This document shows, one piece after another, positions 18,101 through 26,684 of a stretch of 64,000 nt of DNA; the stretch's first letter is position 1, and the number at the start of each line of letters is the position of its first letter. The stretch is from Pseudomonas fluorescens (lineage in GTDB: Bacteria > Pseudomonadota > Gammaproteobacteria > Pseudomonadales > Pseudomonadaceae), in contig NZ_MOBX01000003.1 of assembly GCF_003732425.1 (NCBI RefSeq), positions 682,001-746,000 on the forward strand. Direction: 5' to 3'. The notes under the pieces are model-generated. The model searched no databases, was not told where the DNA came from, and was given only the letters and a program-made list of their open reading frames with translations. The position numbers and the translations under genes were made by a program.

Positions 18101-18739
18101 TTCGCGGGCCTCTTTAGTCTTGTCAAAGGCGCGGCGGCCGAGGCGGGTGTACAGCGCGGTGTCGGTGAGCTTTTCCAGCAGTTCGCTGCGGTCGTTGTCG
18201 TCAGCCTTGAGGAACGCGCTGAACTCACTCTGCGCCAACAGCACGGCGCGGGTGAACTGTTCGAAGTTCAGGCCGAGCGCGGCTTCCAGTTGGGTTTTGT
18301 ATTCACCTTTTTGACTGGCGAGCAGTTGATCCTGATCGATATCGCGCAGGCTCTGCCGGCTGGCCTGCAACTTGCCGCCGGCCTTTTCGCGGGCGCGGTT
18401 GGCTTCCCAGCGCGCACGGTAGCGACGGCCATCGACACCGACGAAATCCACCTCGGCATAACCTTCACCGGTGCCGCGACGCAGCAGAGTGCGCGGGTCG
18501 CCAGTGGCAATTTCACCGTCGGCATCCGGGACTTTGGCGTCACGGCCGGTGTTGTTCAGGCGCGGAACGGCGCCAAACAACGCCAGGCACAGCGCGTCGA
18601 GCAGGGTGCTTTTACCGGCACCGGTCGGGCCGGTGATCGCAAACAAACCGGCACTGGCCAACGGCTCAGCGGTGAAATCAATCTCGAACGGCCCGGCTAG
18701 CGAGGCAAGGTTCTTCAAGCGAATGGCGAGAATCTTCAT
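15098..18739 (-). CDS. sbcC: SbcC, ATPase subunit of the SbcCD nuclease
   Basis: A 1,213-residue SMC/Rad50-type ATPase. Walker A GPTGAGKS is at residues ~37-44. Long Gln/Glu-rich coiled-coil arms are joined by a zinc hook, CPVCG, near residue 605. The C-terminal half-domain has LSGGETF near 1118 and the Walker B run FIDEGFGSLD. With SbcD it forms a complex that cuts DNA hairpins and trims DNA ends. That activity is relevant in a genome rich in REP palindromes. It overlaps sbcD upstream and the GST gene downstream by 4 bp each, making one operon. Confidence 0.96.
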   Translation of the reverse strand: MKILAIRLKNLASLAGPFEIDFTAEPLASAGLFAITGPTGAGKSTLLDALCLALFGAVPRLNNTGRDAKVPDADGEIATGDPRTLLRRGTGEGYAEVDFVGVDGRRYRARWEANRAREKAGGKLQASRQSLRDIDQDQLLASQKGEYKTQLEAALGLNFEQFTRAVLLAQSEFSAFLKADDNDRSELLEKLTDTALYTRLGRRAFDKTKEAREAHKLLQDQATGVTPLAPEARAELDERFNTAQQQMKLQQAQLKQLEQQHGWLKDLRVLQDAQQAAAEQLHSAQQQSESLAGERVKLTRLEQLGPQRHQFARKTELDALLTPLAAQIAAHTQQHAELTERQTQLDQNLEAAKVALSEAQQRQSENAPLLRQAFEEQSALAHLAKDVANSAQARQEAEQACSDGQNAIQALLEKQTQVAERLQRIAAELEQSAHLAPLSDAWNAYRDRLQQLMLIGNRLNKGQAELASLEENATRSAAELTSQKQQLEVLFKEAGAEPDAVAEQIGLLGTLLQDNRKQLRAFEDLSRLWATQQDLDKRNSELQQRQLSAQQERERLTQDGVKTKAELTVAEQTLNVTRELLERQRLARSASVEELRAQLQDDQPCPVCGSNEHPYHQPEALLQSLGRHDESEQANAQQVVDQLKEKLIELRAEVGGVIAQQKELLQQQEQLAAQQQALAPSLDAHPLAAQLFNQDADKRDAWLARQNEQLNQSITQDEQRQSALLTLQQDAARLTQQLRQAETAHQQAAQHLSNQQRELSSDRQRLDEELSAFGNLLPADTLEALRQEPAATFMQLDRQIAERLAQVDQQKEEQAEQQQRQQTLEKEQDRQQTRAQQLLSAEQQFTALTEQQQACQQKLAQLLGEHASAEHWQQQLEQAVEQARNTETGTAQELQNLRTQRVQIAAELKAQQERLQALQSEDQDLAGKIADWRARHPELDDGGLEDLLRVDDAQVAELRQRLQHNEKAIEQAKVLLQERDQRLLDHQALHNGNLDAEQLASALADLQNQFNLSEQQCAELRAEQAEDQRRQNANQALAQQIASAYAEYQRWARLSALIGSATGDTFRKIAQAYNLDLLVHHANVQLRQLVKRYRLKRGGSMLGLLVMDTEMGDELRSVHSLSGGETFLVSLALALGLASMASSTLKIESLFIDEGFGSLDPESLQLAMDALDGLQAQGRKVAVISHVQEMHERIPVQIQVQRQGNGLSTLEVK

Positions 18740-19980
18740 GGCTGCTCGCCCTCCAGTTGCACGTCTTGCAGCAGTTCGGCGAAGTCCTTCAGCGTCTGCT
18801 CATCGACCTCGCTGCCGTAGTTGTCGAGCCAGGCGCGGCTGAACAGTTCCTGCGGGGTGAGTTGGTCGAGTTCGATCAGCGCGGTGCCGTCATCACTGCC
18901 GTCAGCGCCTCGGTTGCCGGCGTACTCGGCGGCGATGCGCACCAGTCGTACGGCTTTGCCTTGCAGGGCGCTTTCGACTTGATGGCGCAGATCCGGCTGT
19001 GGCTCGTCGAGGGTTACGCGCACTTCCAGCCATGGTTGCCGCTGGGTTTCGGCGAGCAGATCGATGTTCGGCAGATCCGCCAGTTGCAGCAGGATCTCCG
19101 CCAGCGGTGCCGGGCCGATTCGTTGCAGATTGACCGAGCGTGGGATCAGTTTCGGCTCGACGCTGACCAGCGTTTCGCCGTCGAGGGTGACGTCGAGGAT
19201 CTGGTGCTGATAGCTGATCTCCGAGAACGACAACGGAATCGGCGAACCGCTATAGCGAATGCGTTCTTCACCGTTGACCTTCTGCGGCTTGTGCAAATGG
19301 CCGAGGGCGACATAACTGATGCTCGGCCCGAACAGGCTGGCGGGCAGGGCTTCAGCGTTACCGATGATCAGGCTGCGCTCGGAGTCTTCTGACACCGAAC
19401 CGCCGGCCATGTGTGCATGGCTGATGGCGATCAAGGCCTGACCGGGTTTGCGCTTGGCGTTGGCCGCCTCGATCAGCCATTCATGCACCTGACCGATGCC
19501 ACGCAAATAGTTGTCGCCCAGGTGCGCGCCCGTCACCTCCGCCGGGCGCAGGAATGGCAGCGCCAGGCACCACGCGGCGACTTCGCCTTGGGCATTTGGC
19601 AGTGGCAACAGCAAGCGGTCGGCGTCCAGTTGCCCGTCATCCAGCCACAGCACCCGACCCAGCGCGTGGGTGCGCAAACGGCGCATCAACGGCGCGGGCA
19701 ATTCAATCCGCGAACCGGAGTCGTGGTTGCCGGCGATCATCACGATGGTCAGCAACGGCTGCTGTTCGTGGGCGCTGACGATGAAGTCGTAGAGGCGTTC
19801 CTGAGCTTTGACCGGCGGATTGACCGTGTCAAAGATGTCCCCGGCAATCAGCAGCACATCCGGCTGCGCCAGTTGCAATTGGCGCAGCAGCCATTCGAGG
19901 AAGCACGCATGTTCGAAGTCGCGCTCCTGGCCGTGCAGGTTTTGCCCAAGGTGCCAGTCGGAGGTGTGGAACAGACGCAA
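18736..19980 (-). CDS. sbcD: SbcD, nuclease subunit of SbcCD
   Basis: A 414-residue Mre11-type calcineurin-like phosphoesterase. The metal-binding motifs are in order: D8 and H10 in HTSDWHLGQ, GDIFD, GNHDSGSR, then later SHAHMAGG and the GHLHKPQ motif. It provides the 3'-5' exonuclease and endonuclease activity of the complex, with SbcC supplying ATP-driven gating. It is first in the operon, with ATG overlap to sbcC. Length is usual for the family. Confidence 0.96.
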   Translation of the reverse strand: MRLFHTSDWHLGQNLHGQERDFEHACFLEWLLRQLQLAQPDVLLIAGDIFDTVNPPVKAQERLYDFIVSAHEQQPLLTIVMIAGNHDSGSRIELPAPLMRRLRTHALGRVLWLDDGQLDADRLLLPLPNAQGEVAAWCLALPFLRPAEVTGAHLGDNYLRGIGQVHEWLIEAANAKRKPGQALIAISHAHMAGGSVSEDSERSLIIGNAEALPASLFGPSISYVALGHLHKPQKVNGEERIRYSGSPIPLSFSEISYQHQILDVTLDGETLVSVEPKLIPRSVNLQRIGPAPLAEILLQLADLPNIDLLAETQRQPWLEVRVTLDEPQPDLRHQVESALQGKAVRLVRIAAEYAGNRGADGSDDGTALIELDQLTPQELFSRAWLDNYGSEVDEQTLKDFAELLQDVQLEGEQP

Positions 19981-20294
19981 GGTGGACTCCGCAACATTTA
20001 AAGAGGTGATGGCCGCGGGGAAGTGATGGGCGGCGAAAGAGGGGAGAGTTTACAGATTATTGCGCGGGTGGGGCTTGTTCGGGCGGGACACGGTTGGGCA
20101 TTCCGGTGATGCCAGACAGCGGTTATCTGGTATCTGGCCATTATATTGATATCATTTTGGGTGAGTGCGGTTCCCTTTCCGGGCTTTAGAAATCGTGGAT
20201 CTGGACGCCCTGATAATGGAAATTTCCGATGAGGCTGAGCTTCTAAAATGGCTATAAGACAAAGATTTAACAGAAAAAGGACGCTTCAGTAGCC
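19981..20294. other. Intergenic region with a possible decayed gene fragment
   Basis: This 314-bp stretch contains the sbcD promoter on the minus strand and, on the plus strand, a short open frame around 20166-20258. It reads LEIVDLDALIMEISDEAE then LLKWL, a stop, and further sense-like codons (DKDLTEKGRFSS). This may be the remnant of a small gene interrupted by a stop. Base composition is lower in GC than the flanks. Nothing else is visible. Confidence 0.35.
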
Positions 20295-20552
20295 ATGCCA
20301 AAATTTGCTTGTGTATGCGGTCACGTCATTAACCTGTCTCAAGGGACGTCCGAGTGTGAAATGTCTCTGGTCGCTGAGCAGAAGATAGATGAAATTGGCT
20401 GTGTGCTATCAACACGTTGGCTTTCAGAAGACGAGTTCTACGAAACGATAGACCAAGGGGCCGTTACAGTTTATCGATGCCAGCAGTGCGGGCGCCTGCA
20501 TGTGGATCAAGGTGATGGACAGTTTTCTTCCTATATAAAGGAAGTGAATTAG
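20295..20552 (+). CDS. Small zinc-ribbon protein, unknown (possible immunity-type protein)
   Basis: An 85-residue protein with two cysteine pairs, CVCG near the N-terminus and CQQCG near residue 62, spaced as a zinc ribbon. The middle carries an acidic SEDEFYETIDQG segment. Similar short proteins with an N-terminal MPKFxCxCG are, as I recall, found beside polymorphic toxin genes, so an immunity role is possible but not shown. GC is lower than in the neighbours, and the flanks look like decayed sequence. It sits alone between sbcD and the bat operon. Confidence 0.6.
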   Translation: MPKFACVCGHVINLSQGTSECEMSLVAEQKIDEIGCVLSTRWLSEDEFYETIDQGAVTVYRCQQCGRLHVDQGDGQFSSYIKEVN

Positions 20553-20720
20553 TTGCATGGGATTGGGCGATTGAAGTTGACAGGATGTCGAGGCCAACTG
20601 TGTCTAGCTTTTCTGTGGACACTCGGAAGAGGGGATGATTGGAACAATCCATTTCCGGAGGTGAAAGAGTGATTACTGAAGATTTTGAACTCGTGACAGC
20701 CTTTTTTCCCTAAAGCAAAA

Positions 20721-20789
20721 TCAAAAGATCGCAGCCTTCGGCAGCTCCTACACATACTCCCTGTAGGAGCTGCCGAAGGCTTCGATTTT
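20721..20789. repeat. REP pair (CTGTAGGAGCTGCCGAAGG family)
   Basis: Tail-to-tail copies lie just before the 3' end of batD. The preceding 170 bp (20553-20720) hold no convincing gene; an open stretch (LCLAFLWTLGRGDDWNNPF) near 20600 may be debris from a lost gene. Confidence 0.88.
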
Positions 20790-20797
20790 TTGCTCTT

Positions 20798-22435
20798 TTA
20801 CTTCGGATAAAGCGGCGGCAACCCACTATCACCCACCGGATCCTGCACCCGTTCCGCCGTCGGAATCGCCCGGATCGCCCGCCACAAATCCTCACCCTGC
20901 CAATGCTGCCCCGTCTCGCTGTACAGCGCACCATTCAACCCATCCAGCGCATCCGACAACGGCACAAACCGCGCCGCCATGTCTGCCAGTGTCTCCGGCT
21001 GCTGCCGCGCCCACGCATCCAGCGCCTGCCGTGTCGCCTGCGGGTCATTCGCCTGGCTCGCACGCTTGATGTCATCCATCAAGGTGCGCGGGCTCGGGCC
21101 GGTTTGTGCGGCGCGATGCACGGCTGGTTGCCAGCGTGCGCGCCACCAAAGGCCGAAGCCGAGGAGGGTGGTGCAGGCGAGGATCAGGGTGCTGAGTTTC
21201 CACCACCACAACACGTCGTTATCGACGACACTCGGTTGCAGGTTGCCGGCCGGGGTGTCGACTTGCAGGCTCGGGTTGTTGGCCACTTGCAGGGTGCGCG
21301 CGGGCAGGCTGCTGTGTTCCAGATGATCTTCGAAGGTGTTCCACCAGACCACGTCCACCGTCGGCAAGTCGATGGCGCCGCTGCGGCTCGGCACCAGGGC
21401 TTCGCGCTCTTCGCGGCTGCCGACAATGCCGCGGTCGGTGCTCTGGTTGCTCAGCACCGGTTGGTCGGGGTAGCGGCGCAGGCCGTTGACGTCGGTGGCG
21501 GGCAGCGCCGGCAGTTGCGAGGCGGCCAGGCCTTCGACTTTCAATGTCAGGCTGCGGGTCAGGGAATCGCCGACCTGAGTGTGTTCCGGCTCCGGGTTCC
21601 AGCTTTCGCTGAGGCTCAGGCTGCGCGCGGGCAGCCATGGCGCGTCGACCGGGTAGGTCAGGGGTTTGGGTTTGACGGTCAGGGGGATTTCAGAAGAACT
21701 GACGCGCATCAATTTGCCCGGCTTCGGCCCCTGCGCATTCGCATCCTGTGACGGCTGCGTGTCGACCAGTGTGGCGCTGAACGTTTGCGGCGCAATGGTC
21801 AGCAAACCGCTGTGCTGCGGGTAGATCGCATAGCGCATTTCGATCACGCCATGGCGCACACCGTTGAGGTCTTTTTCGTAGGTACGCGTGTCGCCAAGCT
21901 GTTCGATGCGCGCATCGGCGATTTGCAGCGGCGTCAGGCTGCTGTCGTCGTACAGCGACACCGAATGGTAGATGCGCAGGGTCAGGATCGCCTGCGCCTG
22001 CACATAGACGCTGGACTGATCGAGGCTGGCCTCGATGAACACCGGATCAAGGCTGTTTTTATTCTCGCGGGTATCGCTTTCGACCACTTGCACGGTAATC
22101 GGCTGGCTCTGCGCGTCACCCAGTTGCAGCGGCGGGATCACCACGCTGCCGTTCTCTTTCGGCAGCAGGGTGATGATCCAGCGTGTGGTCGCGCGGTTGT
22201 CGCCATTGAGGGTGTTGAGCTGGTTGACCTGCCGCGTGCCGCGCACTTCGAACAACGCTTCCAGCGCGGTCAGATCGGGTTTGCCGAACTGGGTGACGTC
22301 ACTGGTTTCGAGGGTGAGCTCGACCGTCTCGCCGGAGTTCAGGCGACTGCGATCCACACTGGCGGTCAGCTCGGCCGCGTGGGCGGTGGCCGTGCAGAGC
22401 AGCAGGGGCAGCAAGAGAGCGGTGAAGCGGGTCAT
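20798..22435 (-). CDS. batD: BatD-like membrane protein (oxygen-tolerance family)
   Basis: A 545-residue protein with an N-terminal signal peptide (LLLPLLLCTATAHA then AELTASVD). It has a long periplasmic region of Ig-like folds rich in beta-strands, one membrane span near residue ~410 (LSTLILACTTLLGFGLWW) and a cytoplasmic C-terminal tail. BatD proteins accompany MoxR and VWA proteins in a chaperone-like envelope complex. It is the last gene of the six-gene operon and overlaps batB by 4 bp. Confidence 0.86.
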   Translation of the reverse strand: MTRFTALLLPLLLCTATAHAAELTASVDRSRLNSGETVELTLETSDVTQFGKPDLTALEALFEVRGTRQVNQLNTLNGDNRATTRWIITLLPKENGSVVIPPLQLGDAQSQPITVQVVESDTRENKNSLDPVFIEASLDQSSVYVQAQAILTLRIYHSVSLYDDSSLTPLQIADARIEQLGDTRTYEKDLNGVRHGVIEMRYAIYPQHSGLLTIAPQTFSATLVDTQPSQDANAQGPKPGKLMRVSSSEIPLTVKPKPLTYPVDAPWLPARSLSLSESWNPEPEHTQVGDSLTRSLTLKVEGLAASQLPALPATDVNGLRRYPDQPVLSNQSTDRGIVGSREEREALVPSRSGAIDLPTVDVVWWNTFEDHLEHSSLPARTLQVANNPSLQVDTPAGNLQPSVVDNDVLWWWKLSTLILACTTLLGFGLWWRARWQPAVHRAAQTGPSPRTLMDDIKRASQANDPQATRQALDAWARQQPETLADMAARFVPLSDALDGLNGALYSETGQHWQGEDLWRAIRAIPTAERVQDPVGDSGLPPLYPK

Positions 22436-24168
22436 CGAGTGTTTTCCTGATCCTGATGTTGTTGCTGTTCGTACCAGAATTTGCGTCGCAGCAATTCGCC
22501 CGGATCATCCGGGATCTTGCCCAGCCATTGTTCCAGTGCCTGGCGCTGCTCGCCTTCGAGGTTGTCCTCGCTCGGGCGCAGCGTCGGCACGGTGTCCGTT
22601 TGTTCTTCTTCGTCGCTGCCCGGCACTTCATTGGGGCCTGGCTGCGGCGGCGTAGTCGGTGGCGGTTCGCTGGCCGATTCGCTCGGTTGCGCTTCGCTCT
22701 GAGATTCACTTTTTACCGCCGGTGGCGGTGCGGTCGCGGGCGGTGGTTCGTCGCCGGGCAGACTCTGTTCGGCCGGTTTGGTGTCCGGCTCGGCGGGCGG
22801 CGGTGTGTTTTTCTGCTTGAGCAGGTTTTCCACCAGCGCCTTGTTGGTCTGCGCCGGGCGCAAATCCGGTTGCAGCTCCAGGGCCTGTTCATACGCGTCG
22901 ATTGCCGCTTCCAGCTCACCGCTTTTTGCCAAGGCGTTGCCACGATTGTAGTGGGCGCGAGCATCGCTGCCTTCGGCAAAGCGCTGGGCGGCGCCACTGT
23001 AGTCGCCGGCCTCGTACAGCGCCACCCCTTGCCACTGATGATCGTCGAAATGTTGCGCGGCTTCGGCCGGGCGCTTCTGTTTGAGCAGGTGCAGGCCCTG
23101 TTGGTCGGGACGCAGCCACAGGTCTTCGAATTCAAAAGCGTAGCTCGGCTGCGGCAAGCAAAACAGCAGCGGCAGACAGAACAGCCAGCCACGGCGCCCG
23201 GCGCACGCGGCCAGTAACAGCAGCGGCAATAGCAGCCAGTAACCCTGATCGGCCCAGGTATCCAGGCGCACGGTCTGGCCGTCGTCACGCAAGCTGCGCG
23301 GACCGTTGAGCAGGCCGAGCGCGCCGAGATCCGCTTCGTCGAGGCGGGCCGGGTGATATTCGCCGCCGACGCTGTTGAGGAATGCGCTCAGGCCCGGACT
23401 GTCGAGTTGCGGCACGCGGATCGCGCCTTGATCGTCCTTGAGGAAACTGCCGTCCTCCTGGGCAATCGGCGCACCTTCGGCGGTGCCGAAGCCGAGCATC
23501 AACAGTTGCGCCGACTGCCCGCTGAGTGCGCGGCGAATGCCTTGGCGTTCTTCTTCGTTCAATGACGAGCCGATCAACAAAATCCGTCCCTGACCGAGCG
23601 CGCCCTGTTTCAACAGGGCCAGCGCTTTGTTCACCGCCAGATCGGCACGATGGCCGCTTTCCGGCATCAACGACGGTTTCAGGGCATCGAGCAAATTACG
23701 ACTGGTCGCCAGGTCATCCGACAGTGGCACCAGTGTGTGCGCGCTGCCGGCGTAGACGACGATGGCGGTCTGCGCATCGCTGCGCGCCTGCAACAGGTCG
23801 AACAGCTTGCGCCGGGCCTGTTCCAGTCGCGTCGGCGGCGAGTCGGTGGCGAGCATTTCCGGGGTCAGTTCCAGTACCACCACCAACGGATCGGCGGGTT
23901 TCTGGCTGGTCTGTTCGACGCGCTCCCAACTTGGTCCGAGCAGCGCCAGAACCGTGAGCAGCCACGCCACGCCAAGGGCAACCCACGGCAGTTTGCTGTC
24001 GCGACCATTCCCGCCGCTGAGCAGGGTGGCATGAAACGCCGGCGGCAAAATCATCTGCCAGCGCCCGGCGCGTTTCTGCCGGTGCCAGAGTTGCCAGATC
24101 AGCCAGCCCAGCAGCGGTAGCAACAGCAACCACCACGGACGGAACCAGTGCGGCCAGAGCGCGATCAT
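22432..24168 (-). CDS. batB: BatB/BatC-type VWA-TPR membrane protein with degenerate metal site
   Basis: A 578-residue protein. Two N-terminal membrane spans are followed by a von Willebrand A domain (~80-300), a further span near 310-340, TPR repeats (~355-440, e.g. AHYNRGNALAKSGELEAAID) and a Pro/Ser-rich linker to a polar tail. It combines the VWA part of BatB with the TPR part of BatC, common in Pseudomonas. The MIDAS metal motif, normally DxSxS, reads ELTPE (in VVVLELTPEML), so metal binding is probably lost. BatA next door keeps DVSGS. Overlaps of 4 bp join it to batA and batD. Confidence 0.86.
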   Translation of the reverse strand: MIALWPHWFRPWWLLLLPLLGWLIWQLWHRQKRAGRWQMILPPAFHATLLSGGNGRDSKLPWVALGVAWLLTVLALLGPSWERVEQTSQKPADPLVVVLELTPEMLATDSPPTRLEQARRKLFDLLQARSDAQTAIVVYAGSAHTLVPLSDDLATSRNLLDALKPSLMPESGHRADLAVNKALALLKQGALGQGRILLIGSSLNEEERQGIRRALSGQSAQLLMLGFGTAEGAPIAQEDGSFLKDDQGAIRVPQLDSPGLSAFLNSVGGEYHPARLDEADLGALGLLNGPRSLRDDGQTVRLDTWADQGYWLLLPLLLLAACAGRRGWLFCLPLLFCLPQPSYAFEFEDLWLRPDQQGLHLLKQKRPAEAAQHFDDHQWQGVALYEAGDYSGAAQRFAEGSDARAHYNRGNALAKSGELEAAIDAYEQALELQPDLRPAQTNKALVENLLKQKNTPPPAEPDTKPAEQSLPGDEPPPATAPPPAVKSESQSEAQPSESASEPPPTTPPQPGPNEVPGSDEEEQTDTVPTLRPSEDNLEGEQRQALEQWLGKIPDDPGELLRRKFWYEQQQHQDQENTR

Positions 24169-25244
24169 CGGCGCCTCCGCAAACGCAGGCGCTTGAGACG
24201 CTCGCGCCAGTCAGGCAGCGGACTTTGCAGATACAGCTCCTTGCTGAACAGGCGTTGCAGCGGGTTATCCGGCCACAATTCACGGGCGACCAGCAACAGG
24301 CTCAACCACAGCGCCAGCGCCAGAGGCCAGTGATACAAGGCTTGTGCCGGGCGGGCCTGGGTCGGTTGTTGGGTCACGGGTTCGAGTTGGTCCAAGGTAT
24401 CTTTGATTGCTTGCAGTTCCTTGCCATCGTGGGCTCGGAAATACTGACCGCCGGTGACTTCGGCGATGGCTTTGAGCGCCGGCTCGTCGAGATCCAGACT
24501 CGGATTGACGCCGAGCAAGCCGGTCGAACCGCTGTCCTCAGGATTGGCGCCAATGCCGATCGGGTAGATCTTCACACCTTCGCTGGCGGCGAGTTTTGCC
24601 GCCGTCAGCGGATCGATTTCACCACCGTTGTTGGCACCGTCAGTGACCAGAATCAGCACGCGGCTCTGCGCCGGACGCATGCGCAGGCGTTTCAGCGCCA
24701 GACCAATGGCGTCGCCGATGGCGGTGTTCTTGCCAGCGATACCGATTCGCGCTTCATCGAGCCAGACGCGCACAGTGTGGCGGTCGAAAGTCAGCGGCGC
24801 TTGCAGATAGGCCTGACTGCCGAACAGGATCAGGCCCACGCGGTCGCCATCACGGCTTTCAAGGAAATCACCGAGCAGATGCTGCACCAGCGTCAGGCGA
24901 CTGACCTCTTCGTCCTGCCACTGCATATCCGGAAAGTCCATCGAGCCGGACACGTCCACTGCGACCAGCAGATCACGCCCACTGGCAGCAATCGGTAGTG
25001 GTTCGCCGAGCCATTGCGGGCGGGCGGCGGCGGTCAGCAGTAACAGCCACAAGAGCATGAACGGCGCCTGTTGACGCCACGCGGGCAGGTTGGCGCGAGC
25101 GCGACGGCGGGCGAGGCCTTCCAGATCGGCGAGGAAACTCACTTTCAGGGCTGGCTCGCCACTGTCGGCGACCGGCAGCACCAGACGCATCAGCCACGGC
25201 AGCGGCACCAGCACAAAGATCCACGGCCAGGCGAACTCAAACAT
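24165..25244 (-). CDS. batA: BatA, VWA-domain membrane protein
   Basis: This 359-residue protein has an N-terminal pair of membrane spans and a VWA domain with an intact MIDAS (LLVAVDVSGSMDF, then TDGANNGG). A C-terminal span (ALYHWPLALALWLSLLLV) follows. VWA proteins of the Bat type are thought to work with the MoxR ATPase in assembling or protecting envelope proteins. It overlaps DUF4381 upstream by 8 bp and batB downstream by 4 bp. Confidence 0.9.
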   Translation of the reverse strand: MFEFAWPWIFVLVPLPWLMRLVLPVADSGEPALKVSFLADLEGLARRRARANLPAWRQQAPFMLLWLLLLTAAARPQWLGEPLPIAASGRDLLVAVDVSGSMDFPDMQWQDEEVSRLTLVQHLLGDFLESRDGDRVGLILFGSQAYLQAPLTFDRHTVRVWLDEARIGIAGKNTAIGDAIGLALKRLRMRPAQSRVLILVTDGANNGGEIDPLTAAKLAASEGVKIYPIGIGANPEDSGSTGLLGVNPSLDLDEPALKAIAEVTGGQYFRAHDGKELQAIKDTLDQLEPVTQQPTQARPAQALYHWPLALALWLSLLLVARELWPDNPLQRLFSKELYLQSPLPDWRERLKRLRLRRRR

Positions 25245-25734
25245 GTTTGCGAATCCACGTGTCGACAGCCTGGGTCAGGCCGGCGATGGCTTTGTCGTCG
25301 AGTTTGCATTCCGGTTTGTAAGCGCCTTCGACCAGCACCATCCAGCGCGTCAGGCCGGCGGCCGGGCAACGGTTATCGAGGAACGCCAACCATTTTCGCC
25401 CGTTGAGGGTGTGGCTCTGGCTGTAGGGGTAGTGGTTGCGGCATAGGCGTTTGAGCAGGCCGTTGAGTTGCTGCAGCCAGGCACCGGCCGGGGCGCCGTC
25501 GTAGGGTTTGGGCATTTGTGCGAGTTCGGCGAGGGCGGCGATGCGCACCGGGTCGAGCGGCTGTTCGGCACGGACGATCGGGCGTTTTTTCATCGGAATG
25601 AAACGGCGCAGGCGCCACACGGCGAAACCCAGCAGCGGCAGCAACAGAAGCAGCAGCCACCAACCCGGTGCCGGCGGCCAGAAGGCAATCGGTGGCGGCG
25701 AGATCAGCGGTTGCAGTTGTTCGAGGCCGTTCAT
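25237..25734 (-). CDS. DUF4381 membrane protein of the Bat operon
   Basis: A 165-residue protein with one membrane span near the N-terminus (GWWLLLLLLPLLGFAVWRLR), typical of DUF4381 proteins encoded between DUF58 and batA. The rest is a cytoplasmic helical domain with the LNGLLKRLCRNHYP and GRKWLAFLD segments. Its biochemical role is unknown; the operon position is diagnostic. The start overlaps the DUF58 stop by 4 bp. Confidence 0.86.
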   Translation of the reverse strand: MNGLEQLQPLISPPPIAFWPPAPGWWLLLLLLPLLGFAVWRLRRFIPMKKRPIVRAEQPLDPVRIAALAELAQMPKPYDGAPAGAWLQQLNGLLKRLCRNHYPYSQSHTLNGRKWLAFLDNRCPAAGLTRWMVLVEGAYKPECKLDDKAIAGLTQAVDTWIRKHV

Positions 25735-26684
25735 CGACCTTTCCCCGGACGCTGCGGATTGAGGAATTCGCGCATCTGCTCGACCATTTCGCTTTGCGTG
25801 CTCAGCGGCATCAGCAATACCCGCAGCTTCTGCGCGAGCAGTTCCCAGCGAGCGATGCGTGCTTCGGCTTGAGCGCGGTAAGTCTGGCGCAGCTCGAAAT
25901 TCAGAGTGTCGAGTTCGAGTTGTGCGCCGCGTTCGGCGAATCTGAGCAGGCCGGCAGCGGGGAGGGCGTGATCAAGGGGATCCGACAGCGGCAGCATCAA
26001 CAGATCGCAATGGCGCGACAACAGACTCAGTTGCTGCTCGGCGCTGTCGGACAGGGCGCGCTCGTCGCAGATGACAATCACCAGACTGCCCGGGCGCAGC
26101 ACTTCGCGGGCACGGCGCAGGGCCACGCCAAACGCATCACGATCCGGCTCTCGCTCGCTGTGCAGCGACTGATTGACCTTGACCAGACGGTTGAGCAGTT
26201 GCAGCAGGCTCTGTTTGCTGCGCCGTGGTTTGATTTCGTAGTGCTCGTTGTCGCCGAACACCAGCCCGCCAACCCGGTCGTTATGCCCCAGCGCGGCCCA
26301 ACCAATCAAAGCCGCCACTTGCGCTGCCAGCACCGATTTGAACATCAGCCCGGAACCGAAAAACAGCCGCGTACTTTGCTCGACCATAATGAAAATCGGC
26401 CGCTCGCGTTCTTCATGGAACAGCTTGGTGTGCGGCTCTTGCGTGCGTGCGGTGACGCGCCAGTCGATGGTGCGCACATCGTCGCCGGCCTGATAGACCC
26501 GCACCTGATCGAAGTCGACGCCACGGCCACGGAATTTCGAGTGATGCAGGCCGATCAGCGGGCTGCGCTGGCTCGGCGTGGAAAACAGCTGCACCTCGCG
26601 CACACGGTGACGCATCTCGATCAGCTCGGCGAGGCTGACGCGGATGCCCGGTTCGGACGGCAGGGGGGCGTTCATGGGGGTCAA
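25731..26684 (-). CDS. DUF58 domain protein of the MoxR/Bat operon
   Basis: A 317-residue cytoplasmic protein with the DUF58 signature in order: GRGVDFDQVRVYQAGDDV, then RTIDWRVTARTQEPHTK, then a VWA-like remainder. DUF58 proteins are constant partners of MoxR ATPases. It overlaps moxR (upstream) and DUF4381 (downstream) by 4 bp each. Confidence 0.9.
   Translation of the reverse strand: MTPMNAPLPSEPGIRVSLAELIEMRHRVREVQLFSTPSQRSPLIGLHHSKFRGRGVDFDQVRVYQAGDDVRTIDWRVTARTQEPHTKLFHEERERPIFIMVEQSTRLFFGSGLMFKSVLAAQVAALIGWAALGHNDRVGGLVFGDNEHYEIKPRRSKQSLLQLLNRLVKVNQSLHSEREPDRDAFGVALRRAREVLRPGSLVIVICDERALSDSAEQQLSLLSRHCDLLMLPLSDPLDHALPAAGLLRFAERGAQLELDTLNFELRQTYRAQAEARIARWELLAQKLRVLLMPLSTQSEMVEQMREFLNPQRPGKGR

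Noticed and set aside
17186..18700. Plus-strand frame of ~504 codons opposite sbcC
   Set aside because: It is a shadow of the coiled-coil coding region, where Gln/Glu codons read as Leu on the other strand.
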